From Leucobacter sp042726155 (lineage in GTDB: Bacteria > Actinomycetota > Actinomycetes > Actinomycetales > Microbacteriaceae), in contig NZ_JBHXHV010000004.1 of the NCBI RefSeq assembly GCF_042726155.1, positions 1-64,000 of the forward strand: a DNA stretch of 64,000 nt, written 5' to 3'. This document shows, one piece after another, positions 1 through 9,016 of the stretch. Below the pieces are notes generated by a model, which was given only the letters and a program-made list of their open reading frames with translations, was not told where the DNA came from and made no database searches. A program made the translations under genes and the position numbers. Positions within the stretch are counted from its first letter, which is position 1, and every line of letters starts with the position of its first letter.

Positions 1-341
1 AAAACCTGTGGCGAGAAGCGCATGTAAATGAGCCGGACCATTTTCAAGTCCGGCTGCGTCGCGCTGACAAAGGAATACATTACGGTCACCACCCGCCCAC
101 CAGCAACTACAGCCCACATCCCGGGCGTGTCCCCGCACAAAACCGCCAATCCACCCACCAGACACCCCAACGACACACACGATCCATCTCTGGCTATCTG
201 GCCGCAAATAGGCCCATCGGCGTTCCAAGCCCCGGTTCCCGGGCGCGTCGCCGCAGCGACGACCCGCGAACCGAGACCCGAGCTGCCTCCCGCGGAGTGC
301 GGAGAACAGAGAACGCAGCGCAAAGAGCAGAGCGCAGAAAC
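1..341. other. Gene-poor left edge of window
   Basis: I see no convincing gene in these 341 bases. The first 30 bases could be the last codons of a gene to the left, because two frames reach a stop by position 31 and a hairpin follows directly, but too little is visible to say. From about 60 to 200 the plus strand is A/C-rich. Longer open frames here look like the chance frames common in high-GC DNA. Confidence 0.5.
31..55. terminator. Hairpin, possible terminator
   Basis: AGCCGGAC (31-38) and GTCCGGCT (48-55) are perfect 8-bp inverted arms around a 9-nt loop. There is no T-tract. Its place just after possible stop codons suggests it ends a gene lying left of the window. Confidence 0.4.
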
Positions 342-1328
342 TCAGAGCAGTGGTGCCGCCGCTTCTCCCTCGACAACCACCCCGTCGAGCCTGCCCGTCC
401 GCAACCACTCGAGCACGTTGCGGGCCGGGTCGAGCGTGTAGTGCTGGAGCGAACCATCAGACAGGAATGCGACGTGCGGAGTGACGAGTGCCCGTGGCTC
501 GGTGCGCAACGGGTCGTCACCAGCGGGCGGCTCTCCGTCAAGCACGTCGAGTGCCGCACCGCGCAGAGCTCCCGAGGCCAGTGCGGCGCGAAGCGCCTCG
601 GCGTCCACGAGTTCGCCGCGCGAGACGTTGATCAGACTCGCCCCTGGTCGCATGGCCGCAAGGGCCGCGGCGTCGACTGCCCCTGCCGTTTCAGGCACGA
701 GCGGTAAGTGGAGCGAGAGCACGTCGGAACGCGCGAGCAGCTGTTCCCGCGTAACCAATTCGACGTCTCCGTCGGCGGCGTTCACGAACGGATCGTGCGC
801 AATGACCGCGCCGAACGTGGGCACCGCGATCTGCGCGAGGCGCCGCGCGATGCGACCGTATCCAAAGAGCCCGAGTGCCAGGGTGCTCAGGCGACGGGGT
901 ACCGATCGCACGTCATCCGTCCACCCGCCAGCGGCGGTCACCGCGAGGCTCCCGCGCAGGTCTCGTTCGAGGGCGAGCATCAGAGTGAGCGCGTGCGCGG
1001 CCACCTCCTCGGTCGCCGCGTCGACGAGGTTGATCACCCAGATACCGCGTCGCCTGGCCTCGGCGACATCAACCATGTCGAAGCCTGCGCTCATCGTGGC
1101 AATGCAGCGCACACTCGGCAATCGGTCGAGCAGCGCGGTGTCGATCCTGGCGTAGCCCACCACGAGCGCGACGGCATGCTCAGCACCCTCTGGCACCACC
1201 TGCGGCTCCCCCGCCCGAACGGGCAGGGCGGCGAGCATCGTGTCACAGCCCGCCGCTTCGAGCAGCGCTCGGCCCGGCTGGGGATCGAGATCAGTCGTGT
1301 CGGTGAAGAGGACGAGGGGCCGGCTCAT
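342..1328 (-). CDS. D-2-hydroxyacid dehydrogenase
   Basis: A 328-residue NAD(P)-dependent oxidoreductase of the D-isomer 2-hydroxyacid dehydrogenase family, which interconverts 2-oxo and 2-hydroxy acids in the cytoplasm. The nucleotide-binding loop is GLFGYGRIAR (about 153-162). The expected catalytic set is present: Arg237 in SRGEL, Glu266 in DGEPP and His285 in PHVAF. The length is normal for the family. It is the last gene of a minus-strand operon and its ATG overlaps the stop of the ThDP enzyme by 4 nt, so the two products are probably coupled. Given the decarboxylase and the ureohydrolase nearby, a guanidino 2-hydroxy/2-oxo acid is a possible substrate, but that is inference. A hydroxypyruvate or phosphoglycerate-like substrate cannot be excluded from sequence. 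Confidence 0.85.
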   Translation of the reverse strand: MSRPLVLFTDTTDLDPQPGRALLEAAGCDTMLAALPVRAGEPQVVPEGAEHAVALVVGYARIDTALLDRLPSVRCIATMSAGFDMVDVAEARRRGIWVINLVDAATEEVAAHALTLMLALERDLRGSLAVTAAGGWTDDVRSVPRRLSTLALGLFGYGRIARRLAQIAVPTFGAVIAHDPFVNAADGDVELVTREQLLARSDVLSLHLPLVPETAGAVDAAALAAMRPGASLINVSRGELVDAEALRAALASGALRGAALDVLDGEPPAGDDPLRTEPRALVTPHVAFLSDGSLQHYTLDPARNVLEWLRTGRLDGVVVEGEAAAPLL

Positions 1329-3061
1329 GAGTCGGCCCCGGTAAGGCGGTCGAGGTGCGTCGGAGCAAACAGCTCGAGCACCGCCGGCAGCACGACGACG
1401 CGCGGCCCACCGGCCGCGAGCGCGCGGGCGACAACGGCCGGGGCGTCGTCGAGGGTGGTGCGCTCGGCCGGGATGCCGAAGGACTCTGCCAGTGCAACGT
1501 AGTCGGGGCGCGCGAGTTCGGTCGCGGTGGCGGCGCCAAACGCTCCCTCCATGTATTCGCGGAGCACGCCGTAGCCGCCGTCGTCGACGATGAGCCAGAC
1601 AACGGGGAGCTGGTGCTGGGCCGCGACCGCGAGTTCAGCAATGCCGTAGAGGGCTCCCCCGTCACCCGACACCGCGAGCACCGACGGCGACTGTGAACGT
1701 GCAGAACCAGCACCAGCCAGCACCTCCCGCCCAAAGGCCGCGCCGAGCGCCGCCGGGAATCCGTAGCCGAGCCCGCCCGCCCCCTGAGCAGAGGCGAATT
1801 CGAGACCGCGCGGGTCCCAGGCAGACCACGCCCAATAGGCGAGGATCGTCATGTCCCAGTACACGGGTGTGGTCGCGGGTAACGCCTCGCGCAGTCCGCG
1901 AATCAGACCGAGCTCGGCCTCGAGGCCCTGCCCCTCGACGCGATCGAGCACGCGTTCGAGCAGCGCCGCGACCCGTGCCTCGGCGTCGGCGCGCCGCGCG
2001 GAGTCCGACACTCGACCAACCGCCGAGAGCGCCGAGTCGATATCGGTCAGAGCGATCCTGGCGTCACCGTGGACGCCGATCCCCGCGTGATTTGAACCGA
2101 GTTTGCCGAGGTCGGCCTCGATCTGCACGACCCTGCCGCGGGGCGCGAAGGTGTGATAGTTACTCGAGAGCTCGCCGACTCCGCTGCCGACGATCAGCAG
2201 CACGTCTGCGTCCTCGAGAAACTCGGTGGTCGCAATGTCTTCAATCCAGGATCGCGCGGACAGCGGGTGCTCCCACCCGATCGCGCTCTTCCCGCCGATG
2301 GTCGTGACCACCGGCGCATCGAGACGCTCGGCGAGTGCGACGAGCGCGCCCTCGGCTCCGGCGCGAACCACGCCACCGCCAGCAAAGATCACCGGGCGCT
2401 CGGCACTCGCGAGCGCGGCGGCGGCGAGGTCGATGACCTCGGGCAGCGGCACGAGCGGGGCGGCCTGCGCGACGGCGGGAACCGCCACCACCTCAGGCAC
2501 GAGCCCCTGGGCGGGGGCGAGCAAGATGTCTTGCGGCACCTCGACCAGCACTGGTCCCCGCGGGGCGGTGTCGGCGGTGCGCCACGCCTCTGCGAGCGCG
2601 GTCGGAATCTGGCTCATCGCTCGCACCGTCACCACGTGCTTCACGATGCCGCGGAACGAGTCAGACTGCTGCGGAAGTTCGTGAAGGTACCCGTGGCGAC
2701 CCCCGCCGAGCCCCGCGACCGGAATCTGCGCGCTGATAGCGAGCACCGGAATCGATGAGGCCGCAGCCTCCTGCAGCGCGGCGAGCGAGGTGAGCGCGCC
2801 GGGACCGGTTGAGAGCAGCAGCGGCGCAACCGATCCGGTGACGCGGGCGAGGCCATCGGCCATGAATCCCGCGTTGTTTTCGACGCGGGCGCTGAGATAG
2901 GCGAGTTCGGATCGGCGCAGGGCGTCGAATAGGCCGAGCGCGTGCTGCCCCGGCAGCCCAACGACCGCGCGCGCACCGAGCGCCGCAAGGGTTTCGAGCA
3001 CGACATCGCCGCCGATACGGCGACCTGAATCGCCCGCGGGGGCGGTGGGTTCTCTGGTCAT
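1325..3061 (-). CDS. Thiamine diphosphate-dependent decarboxylase-like enzyme
   Basis: A 578-residue member of the acetolactate synthase / benzoylformate decarboxylase superfamily, with N-terminal PYR, central and C-terminal PP domains. The conserved Glu that activates ThDP is Glu61 in ARVENNAG, and the Mg-ThDP motif begins at GDGG (about 466-469) and continues to DDGGYG (about 493-498). The ATG is preceded by AGGAGGAACAG, a good ribosome site. It lies 89 nt after the symporter gene and overlaps the dehydrogenase gene. Family members include 2-ketoarginine decarboxylase (AruI) and benzoylformate decarboxylase, and the neighbourhood favours decarboxylation of an amino-acid-derived 2-oxo acid. 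I cannot assign the substrate, and true acetolactate synthase activity is unlikely in this context. Confidence 0.8.
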   Translation of the reverse strand: MTREPTAPAGDSGRRIGGDVVLETLAALGARAVVGLPGQHALGLFDALRRSELAYLSARVENNAGFMADGLARVTGSVAPLLLSTGPGALTSLAALQEAAASSIPVLAISAQIPVAGLGGGRHGYLHELPQQSDSFRGIVKHVVTVRAMSQIPTALAEAWRTADTAPRGPVLVEVPQDILLAPAQGLVPEVVAVPAVAQAAPLVPLPEVIDLAAAALASAERPVIFAGGGVVRAGAEGALVALAERLDAPVVTTIGGKSAIGWEHPLSARSWIEDIATTEFLEDADVLLIVGSGVGELSSNYHTFAPRGRVVQIEADLGKLGSNHAGIGVHGDARIALTDIDSALSAVGRVSDSARRADAEARVAALLERVLDRVEGQGLEAELGLIRGLREALPATTPVYWDMTILAYWAWSAWDPRGLEFASAQGAGGLGYGFPAALGAAFGREVLAGAGSARSQSPSVLAVSGDGGALYGIAELAVAAQHQLPVVWLIVDDGGYGVLREYMEGAFGAATATELARPDYVALAESFGIPAERTTLDDAPAVVARALAAGGPRVVVLPAVLELFAPTHLDRLTGADS

Positions 3062-3150
3062 CTGTTCCTCCTGGAAGGGGTCGATGGCACTCGTTGCTCG
3101 GGCGTGCCCTCCGTCTGCACCGGTGGGCGGGTGCCCACCGATGGCCGGGT

Positions 3151-4665
3151 CTACTTCGCGCGCTCGGGCACGGCGTCGTACACCACGTCGTTGACCGCGG
3201 TGCGGTCATCGAGGCTGAGTCGCTTGGTCCACTCGGTGAGGATCACGCCCGGCGTCGGCTTCGTCGCGAGGCTGACGACCACGTAGGTGACGAGGCTCGC
3301 TGCGAGGCTGTAGTAGATCGGCTCGTTCGCGAGCACGCCCCACACACCCATCGAGACGAGCACAACCGCTGTGCCGACCAGCATGCTGCTGAGCGCGCCA
3401 GCACGCGTGCCGCGCTTCCAGAACAGACCGCCGATAATTGCGACGCCGAGCCCGCCGACGAGAATGTCGTAGGCAACCGTGAGTGCGGCGACGACGTCGG
3501 TGACGATCGTCGCGATGAACATCGTGACCACGGCGAGCACAAGAATGGTCACGCGGTACGACCGCAGACTCTCGCCGCCGATGTGACCGTCATGCAGCTC
3601 GACGCGGGCGCCCTTCACACCGAACAGACGCTTGATCGCCGGCAGCAGGTCAGTACCGAACACGGTCGCCGAAGCGATCAGGGCACCGCTTGCGGTCGAC
3701 ATCATCGCCGACAGCGCAGCAGCGAGCACGATACCGCGCACTCCGGGCGGCAGCATCTCCTGCGCCATGAACGCAAACGCATCATTGCGGTTCGCGAGAT
3801 CCGGGTACAGCACGCGCGCGGCGATACCGATCAGGGCCCCGGCGAACGCGTAGAGCAGGCAGTAGACGCCCGAGGTCAGGCCGCCCCACTTCGCGACGCG
3901 CGGCGTGCGGGCCGTGACCACGCGCTGCCAGATGTCTTGGCCGATGAGCAGGCCGAGGGTGTACACGATGACGTAGGTGACGATGGTCATGCCGCCGATC
4001 GACCACGGCGAGAAGAACGAATCGCCGAGGCGCTCACGAATACCGCTCCACCCGCCCGCCTCATCAGACGCGGTCATCAGGGCGATGGGAAGGAGCAGCA
4101 GGAACATGCCAATGGTCTTGATCACGAACTGCACGACGTCGGTCATCGTGATCGACCACATGCCGCCCATGATCGAGTAGATCGCGACGATCGTGCCGCC
4201 GATCACGACGCCCCAGAGATTCGAGATCCCGAAGAGCACGTGGAAGATCGTGGCGTACGCGAGCGTCGACGTGACGGTGAGCATGAGCGTGTAGAGGAAC
4301 ATCACGATGCCCGAGATCAACCCGTTCGAGCCACCGTAGCGCAGGTCGAGCATCTCGGTAACGGTGTACACCTTGAGTTTCACGATGCGCTTCGCGAGGA
4401 ACGCGCTCAAGACGAGGATGCCGAGGCCGATGCAGGTCACGAGCCACGCGCCTGAGATGCCGTACTCCCAGCCGAGGCCGATGCCACCGACCGTCGAGGC
4501 GCCGCCGAGCACGATCGCCGACATCGCGCCCGAGTACATGAATCCGCCGAGGCGGCGGCCGGCGACGAGGTAATCGCTCTTCGACTTCGAACGACGCATG
4601 CCCCAGTACCCGACGCCGAGAATTCCGACGAGGTAGACGGCCATGACGATGTAATCCAGGACCAC
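3151..4665 (-). CDS. Sodium:solute symporter (SSS family)
   Basis: A 504-residue, roughly 13-helix membrane transporter of the SSS (PanF/PutP) family that uses Na+ to import small organic solutes. The N-terminus has the typical helix followed by SDYLVAGRRLGG and a Gly/Ser-rich second helix. Translation starts at GTG 4665 with a perfect AGGAGG five bases upstream (4671-4676 on the plus strand). It is the first gene of a three-gene operon with the ThDP enzyme and the dehydrogenase, so it probably imports the substrate they degrade. A -10-like TATCCG lies at 4690-4685, and the 10-bp inverted repeat at 4708-4741 sits near -46, a position expected for an activator site. Solute unknown; a guanidino or other carboxylic acid fits the context. 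Confidence 0.85.
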   Translation of the reverse strand: MVLDYIVMAVYLVGILGVGYWGMRRSKSKSDYLVAGRRLGGFMYSGAMSAIVLGGASTVGGIGLGWEYGISGAWLVTCIGLGILVLSAFLAKRIVKLKVYTVTEMLDLRYGGSNGLISGIVMFLYTLMLTVTSTLAYATIFHVLFGISNLWGVVIGGTIVAIYSIMGGMWSITMTDVVQFVIKTIGMFLLLLPIALMTASDEAGGWSGIRERLGDSFFSPWSIGGMTIVTYVIVYTLGLLIGQDIWQRVVTARTPRVAKWGGLTSGVYCLLYAFAGALIGIAARVLYPDLANRNDAFAFMAQEMLPPGVRGIVLAAALSAMMSTASGALIASATVFGTDLLPAIKRLFGVKGARVELHDGHIGGESLRSYRVTILVLAVVTMFIATIVTDVVAALTVAYDILVGGLGVAIIGGLFWKRGTRAGALSSMLVGTAVVLVSMGVWGVLANEPIYYSLAASLVTYVVVSLATKPTPGVILTEWTKRLSLDDRTAVNDVVYDAVPERAK

Positions 4666-4707
4666 GGTGTCCTCCTAGTGGGAGCGGATAGCTCAGCGCC
4701 GTTGCCC

Positions 4708-4741
4708 ACGTTCAGCGACACTGGTTTCGTACGCTGAACGT
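4708..4741. promoter_or_regulatory. Perfect inverted repeat, probable PucR operator
   Basis: ACGTTCAGCG (4708-4717) and CGCTGAACGT (4732-4741) are exact 10-bp inverted arms with a 14-nt spacer, so half-site centres are 24 bp apart. The site lies in the short gap between the symporter operon and the PucR gene. Relative to the likely symporter -10 (4685-4690) its centre is about -46, suggesting activation; relative to the regulator it is about -92. Confidence 0.65.
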
Positions 4742-4804
4742 TATCCGCGAACGAGCCCAGCGTCTCGGGCGCAATATCCCGGATCTTTTAGCGTTGAGAT
4801 GATT

Positions 4805-4816
4805 TATCCTGGACGC
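4805..4816 (+). promoter_or_regulatory. -10 box deciding a leaderless start
   Basis: TATCCT (4805-4810) lies six bases before ATG 4817. This places transcription start on the ATG and argues against the alternative ATG at 4799, which lies upstream of the -10 box. Confidence 0.55.
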
Positions 4817-6469
4817 ATGCTGTTCGACGATGAATCAGTGGCCGCGCACGCGACCGTGCCACTCGCCACGCTGCTCGATGCTCCCGCGTTCGCGGCCCGC
4901 CTGCTCTCCCCCGCGCCCACCGATATCACGCGGGATCCCGAGATCCTTGAACGGGTACGCAATGCAGCGGTGGCCGCGTCGATCGTCATCGACCTCACTG
5001 ACCCGAGTCGCTACGTCACCCCCGGCGATCTCCTGCTGATCACCGGGCTCGGGTTGCCCGACGACGCGGCGGCCATCGCAAAATACGTGAGTGGCATCCG
5101 CGACGGCGGCGTCGCGGCGCTCGTGTTCGGCGTCGAACCGGTCTATGACGCGGTGCCCGACGCGCTCGTCGAGGCGTGCCGGTCGCTCGAGTTTCCCCTC
5201 ATCGAACTTCCTCCGCACATCCACTTCGCTCCGATCACGATGCACCTCAATCGTGCGCTCGAAACCGAGCGCACACGCACGCTTGAGGTCATGAACACGT
5301 TCGCGCGTCGAGTCACCGAGGCGGCCCTGCAGCACGGCCCCGCGCAGCGCATCACGTCGGTGCTCGCTCAGAGTGGGGAGGGCTGGGCGCTGCTGCGGAT
5401 CGACGAAGACACGTACGGCGGCGGCCCGGTACCCGATTCACTCGATGTCGATGCGCTCTTCGCGGATCTCGGGGCTCGATTCGACGCGCAGGGCCGAGTG
5501 CGCGGCGCGGTTCCGACGGCGTTCACCGCGGTCGAGGTCGACGGCGTCGCGTTCGAGGTCACGGCCCACCGCATCACGCCCGGGCGAACGCACGTCGGGG
5601 TCGCGAGCCCGTCGGCGGTGCTGCTGCTCGGCCGGTCACCGCGGCTCACGAGCCTCGACCGCACGGCGCTGCTACTCGCGGCGAACATCGTCAGCCTCGT
5701 CGTGCAGCTGCCCGCCGAGCAGTCGATGGCCGTTGACCAACTGCTCATGCACCTCATGGTCGACTCGACCCAGTCGCGCCCCGGAGCGGGCGCCGGCGAG
5801 CGCTTCTCGCGGCTCGTTGCTCACTCATTCGGCGGCGGAACGCGCGCGGTGCACGGCCTCATCGCGATCCGGGATCCGCAGCAGCCGCGCGACCAGCGCG
5901 GTTCCGGCGACACCTATTCGAGCGATGCCGGCTGGCTGCGCCGACTATTGCACACGCCGTTCGTGGAGCACCGCGCGAAACGGGTGCGCGCCTTCGTTGC
6001 CCGCCCGCCGTCCGAAGCCGAGTTTGCGCAGGCGTCGGCACTCGGCTGGCTCTTCGCCGTGAGCGGGCCGCGCGAGTTCGACGAGTTGCAGGAGGCAATG
6101 CTCGAGGCTGAGGAGCTGGCGCGCGCGGCGCGACACCTCGGGCGACACGTAAACGGCGCCGACCCTGGATCGGCGGCCGATGCGTGGCCGTCGAGCGCGA
6201 TCGCCGATCCCAGCGTCGCTCGCGTCGCCGCCGCCCGGTGGTTGGCGCCGCTCGCGGGCGATGAGCGCGCCGAGCACCGGGTCGTGCTCGAAGAATGGCT
6301 GCGCCAGCACGGCTCCTGGGATCGCACGGCGCGAGCGCACGGTTTGCATCGAAACACGGTGCGGCGGCTCGTGGCCGAATCAGCGCGGCTGCTCGCGCGG
6401 GATCTGGACGACCCGATTGAACGCGCGCGGATCCTGCTCGCGTTCACCGCCCTCGAAGCCGCAGCCTGA
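4817..6469 (+). CDS. PucR-family transcriptional regulator
   Basis: A 550-residue cytoplasmic regulator. The N-terminal third is a PucR-type ligand-sensing domain (VTPGDLLLITGLGLPDD is the recognisable segment). A central GGDEF-like/CdaR region follows, and the last 60 residues are the helix-turn-helix of this family (LEEWLRQHGSWDRTARAHGL then HRNTVRRL). Start 4817 is chosen because a TATCCT -10 box lies six bases upstream. The gene is divergent from the symporter-ThDP enzyme-dehydrogenase operon and convergent with the cyclase-permease operon, so it is the obvious regulator of the first and perhaps of both. PucR-type proteins usually activate nitrogen-compound catabolism; the effector here is unknown. 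Confidence 0.85.
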   Translation: MLFDDESVAAHATVPLATLLDAPAFAARLLSPAPTDITRDPEILERVRNAAVAASIVIDLTDPSRYVTPGDLLLITGLGLPDDAAAIAKYVSGIRDGGVAALVFGVEPVYDAVPDALVEACRSLEFPLIELPPHIHFAPITMHLNRALETERTRTLEVMNTFARRVTEAALQHGPAQRITSVLAQSGEGWALLRIDEDTYGGGPVPDSLDVDALFADLGARFDAQGRVRGAVPTAFTAVEVDGVAFEVTAHRITPGRTHVGVASPSAVLLLGRSPRLTSLDRTALLLAANIVSLVVQLPAEQSMAVDQLLMHLMVDSTQSRPGAGAGERFSRLVAHSFGGGTRAVHGLIAIRDPQQPRDQRGSGDTYSSDAGWLRRLLHTPFVEHRAKRVRAFVARPPSEAEFAQASALGWLFAVSGPREFDELQEAMLEAEELARAARHLGRHVNGADPGSAADAWPSSAIADPSVARVAAARWLAPLAGDERAEHRVVLEEWLRQHGSWDRTARAHGLHRNTVRRLVAESARLLARDLDDPIERARILLAFTALEAAA

Positions 6470-6500
6470 GGCAGCGCGAGTCTCCGGACGCGAGGGAAGC

Positions 6501-7151
6501 TCAGTCGACGAACGCGACCGCGCGAATCGGTGAACCGTCGCCCGCTGCGAGCCGGAGGGGCAGCAGTGCCATCTCGACCTCATCGGGCAGCGCAGCCAAT
6601 CCGGTGAGATTCTCAACGATGACGCCGTCGTTTCCGAGCCAGAATTCGTGCACAGGCATGGCGGGTGAGGCATCTGCGGAATCAGTCGGGTCGGGGCTCA
6701 GCGTTTCCACTCCAAGCACGCGGGCGCCGCGCTCCCACAGTTCGCGGGCGAGCGCGATCGAAATGGCGGGGTGCGTGCGCCCGAGCGGCGCACCGAAGTG
6801 CACGTCCCAGCCTGTGGCGATGCACACGATTTCCGGGAGCTGAGCGGGAAGCCCTCCGACGATTCGCGCGATCCCGAGCTGCTCACTCGCGACCGCGGGT
6901 TGCGGCCCGACCCTGAGTACCCGGGCCGGGCCGGTGAGCAGGCCGAGCGGAATACTGTCGACCGTGCGGCCGCCGACGACCGAGTGCGCCGGGGCATCAA
7001 GATGCGTGCCCGTGTGCGAACCGAGGTCGAGGCGCGCGACCGCGACGCCGTCTTCCGCGACGCTCAGCGCGGGAACGATGGTCACCTCTGGATCGCCGGG
7101 ATACACCGGCATGCCAGAGGCGACCGGGTGGCTCAGGTCGACGACGGCCAC
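6501..7151 (-). CDS. Cyclase-family metal-dependent hydrolase
   Basis: A 216-residue protein of the cyclase family (PF04199), which includes kynurenine formamidase and isatin hydrolase. The metal-binding signature HTGTHLDAPAH is clear at about 47-57, and DLSHP near the N-terminus is also typical. Members hydrolyse amide or lactam bonds using Mn2+ or Zn2+. It is the last gene of the ureohydrolase - NTF2-like - NCS1 permease - cyclase operon and begins two bases after the permease stop codon. No tryptophan-catabolic genes are adjacent, so kynurenine formamidase activity is not supported; an amide or ring-opened intermediate from the imported substrate is more likely. Confidence 0.8.
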   Translation of the reverse strand: MAVVDLSHPVASGMPVYPGDPEVTIVPALSVAEDGVAVARLDLGSHTGTHLDAPAHSVVGGRTVDSIPLGLLTGPARVLRVGPQPAVASEQLGIARIVGGLPAQLPEIVCIATGWDVHFGAPLGRTHPAISIALARELWERGARVLGVETLSPDPTDSADASPAMPVHEFWLGNDGVIVENLTGLAALPDEVEMALLPLRLAAGDGSPIRAVAFVD

Positions 7152-7153
7152 GG

Positions 7154-8578
7154 TCAGTGCTCGAGCCTGAGCGCGGCGGAATCGTCAGCGCCGTCGAGCA
7201 GGTGACCCGTCGGCTCCCTGTCGCGCGGATCGATCAGCCCGAGCCCACCGCGTCGCCCGATGCCCAGCATCAGCCCGAGATACAGCGCAAAACTGATGAT
7301 GAACGCGGGGATATTCGCGCCAATCGGGCTCGGCGCGACATACGCGAGCACGTACGAGAGCACCGCACCGATCACCCACACGATCACGGCGACCCAGTTC
7401 ACTCCCCCGCGATACCAGTACCGGCTCTCGGGCCGCTCGTGCAGAATCTGCCGCGAGTAGCCGCGCCGCTTCAGCAGGTAGTAGTCGGCGATCATGATCG
7501 CAAACACCGGCACGAAGAACGCGCTGATGATGAAGAGGAAATCGGTGAACTGGTTGAGGAGTCCCAGGAACGTCGAGCCGATCACCGAGATCACTCCGAG
7601 CACCAGCGCCGTCGGAAGGAACCTCAGGTGCCACTTCGACTGCGCATTGATCACGGAGGTCACCATGCCGAACACCACCATCGTGTTCGTCGCCATCACC
7701 GACAGGAAGATCGCGATGCCGAGCGGCCACCCGAACTCGCCGACAATCACCGAGGGATCGAACGGCGTGGCCTCGTGCCCCCGCAGCAGCACTGCACTGA
7801 ACGCGACGAGCCCGAGGAACATCGCGATGGTCGTCGACAGCGTGTAGCCGACGCCCGACCCGATGATGCCCGCTCTGCTGCTCTTTGCGTAACGGTTCAT
7901 GTCTGCCGAGAGCACCGTCCACGAGATGGCGGTCGCAATCACCATGTCGAGGGTAATGAACGGGGTGCCTCCGAGCGATGTGTCGACCGGCATCGCGGCG
8001 AACTCACCCGGGCTGAACGCGCCAAACGCGGCGGCGAACACGAATCCCATGACGACGAGAATTGCGAGCGCGAGCCACGGCTCGACTCGCGAGATGCCGG
8101 TGTGGCCGAAGATCGCGAGTACGACCACGAGCGCCTGGCAGAGCGCGGAGAAGAGGATCGGATTCGAAAACCCGGTCGCCTCGTGCACGAGATAGTTCAC
8201 GGTGACGCCCGCGAGCATCGCCTGCACCCAGCTCCACCCCATCAAAATGATGAGGTTCGCCACGGCCGGCAAGATGCTGCCGCGAATGCCGAAGGAGCCG
8301 CGAGTCAGTGCCATAGTGGGCAGCCCCGTGCGGGTTCCCATGTTGCCGATCATCACGAGCACGACGACACCGATCAGCGTGCCCACCACGATCATCGCGC
8401 TCGCCGTGCCGAATGACACGGCGGGGGTGAAGAGCGTGCCGGTGAGCAGGGTCGTGACCACGAGGTTCGCGGCCAGCCAGATCATGCCGATGTGCAGCAG
8501 CGACTGGGTGCCGCGTACGGGGCCGGCGGAATCGTGCTCGCCGTCGAGGGTGACCGCCATGGTCTCGGGACTGGTCAT
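7154..8578 (-). CDS. NCS1-family purine/pyrimidine-type permease
   Basis: A 474-residue, 12-helix permease of the nucleobase:cation symporter-1 (cytosine permease-like) family. Family members import cytosine, uracil, allantoin, hydantoins and related compounds. The early segment TRGSFGIRGS and the polar stretch SADMNRYAKSS are typical. The start is ATG 8578, two bases after the stop of the NTF2-like gene; a longer open frame upstream is only read-through of that gene. It is the third gene of the ureohydrolase operon, so it probably imports the compound processed by the ureohydrolase and cyclase or a related nitrogen source. Substrate not determinable from sequence. Confidence 0.85.
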   Translation of the reverse strand: MTSPETMAVTLDGEHDSAGPVRGTQSLLHIGMIWLAANLVVTTLLTGTLFTPAVSFGTASAMIVVGTLIGVVVLVMIGNMGTRTGLPTMALTRGSFGIRGSILPAVANLIILMGWSWVQAMLAGVTVNYLVHEATGFSNPILFSALCQALVVVLAIFGHTGISRVEPWLALAILVVMGFVFAAAFGAFSPGEFAAMPVDTSLGGTPFITLDMVIATAISWTVLSADMNRYAKSSRAGIIGSGVGYTLSTTIAMFLGLVAFSAVLLRGHEATPFDPSVIVGEFGWPLGIAIFLSVMATNTMVVFGMVTSVINAQSKWHLRFLPTALVLGVISVIGSTFLGLLNQFTDFLFIISAFFVPVFAIMIADYYLLKRRGYSRQILHERPESRYWYRGGVNWVAVIVWVIGAVLSYVLAYVAPSPIGANIPAFIISFALYLGLMLGIGRRGGLGLIDPRDREPTGHLLDGADDSAALRLEH

Positions 8579-8580
8579 GA

Positions 8581-9006
8581 TCAGAGCTCCGTGCCGCTCG
8601 GCAGTTCGCTTGGCACCGTCGACAGGTGCTCGTGGATCGCGACGAGCCCATCGGGCTGATCGCCGTCGGCGCGGAAGATGATGCTCTCGCGCTCGACGTA
8701 CGACTCCGGCCCCTCGGCTGAGTCGATGCTCGTGGCGACGGTGTGGCTGAACACGGCGCCGCCGGGGAACGTCTGCACGAGCCGATCGCTCGACGAGCAC
8801 GAGGTCACCCGCCAACCGCTCGCGACCCAGCCAGCCCAGATCGCCTCGTACCCGGCGCGCGAATCGAGCCGCGCGGCCTCGGGGTGAAAGACGAAGCTCG
8901 CGTCGGGGGCGAAGCCCGCGAAGTACGCCTCGGTGTCGGTCGCGGCGAACGCCTCGATGATGGCGTCCGCCGCGGCGAGCACGGCGGCGTGATCTGGAGT
9001 CTGCAT
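8581..9006 (-). CDS. NTF2-like / SnoaL-type protein
   Basis: A 141-residue cytoplasmic protein with the cone-shaped NTF2-like fold pattern (DUF4440/ketosteroid-isomerase-like): an N-terminal helix with AIIEAFAATDTEAYFAGFA, then SFVFHPEAARLDSRAGYEAIW and alternating beta strands ending in VAIHEHLS. The start at ATG 9006 has AAGGAA upstream and lies 10 nt after the ureohydrolase gene. Proteins of this fold serve as small isomerases, hydrolase partners or detoxifying enzymes; several amide-hydrolase operons contain one. The specific role here is unknown. Confidence 0.7.
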   Translation of the reverse strand: MQTPDHAAVLAAADAIIEAFAATDTEAYFAGFAPDASFVFHPEAARLDSRAGYEAIWAGWVASGWRVTSCSSSDRLVQTFPGGAVFSHTVATSIDSAEGPESYVERESIIFRADGDQPDGLVAIHEHLSTVPSELPSGTEL

Positions 9007-9016
9007 GGTGGTTTCC

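Noticed and set aside
31..55. T-arm-like hairpin suggesting a tRNA end
   Set aside because: The stem is 8 bp with a 9-nt loop, and no acceptor or anticodon arm or CCA can be fitted.
6501..7151. Kynurenine formamidase assignment for the cyclase-family protein
   Set aside because: No kynurenine-pathway genes are adjacent and the context is guanidino/ureide-like. The family signature alone does not fix the substrate.
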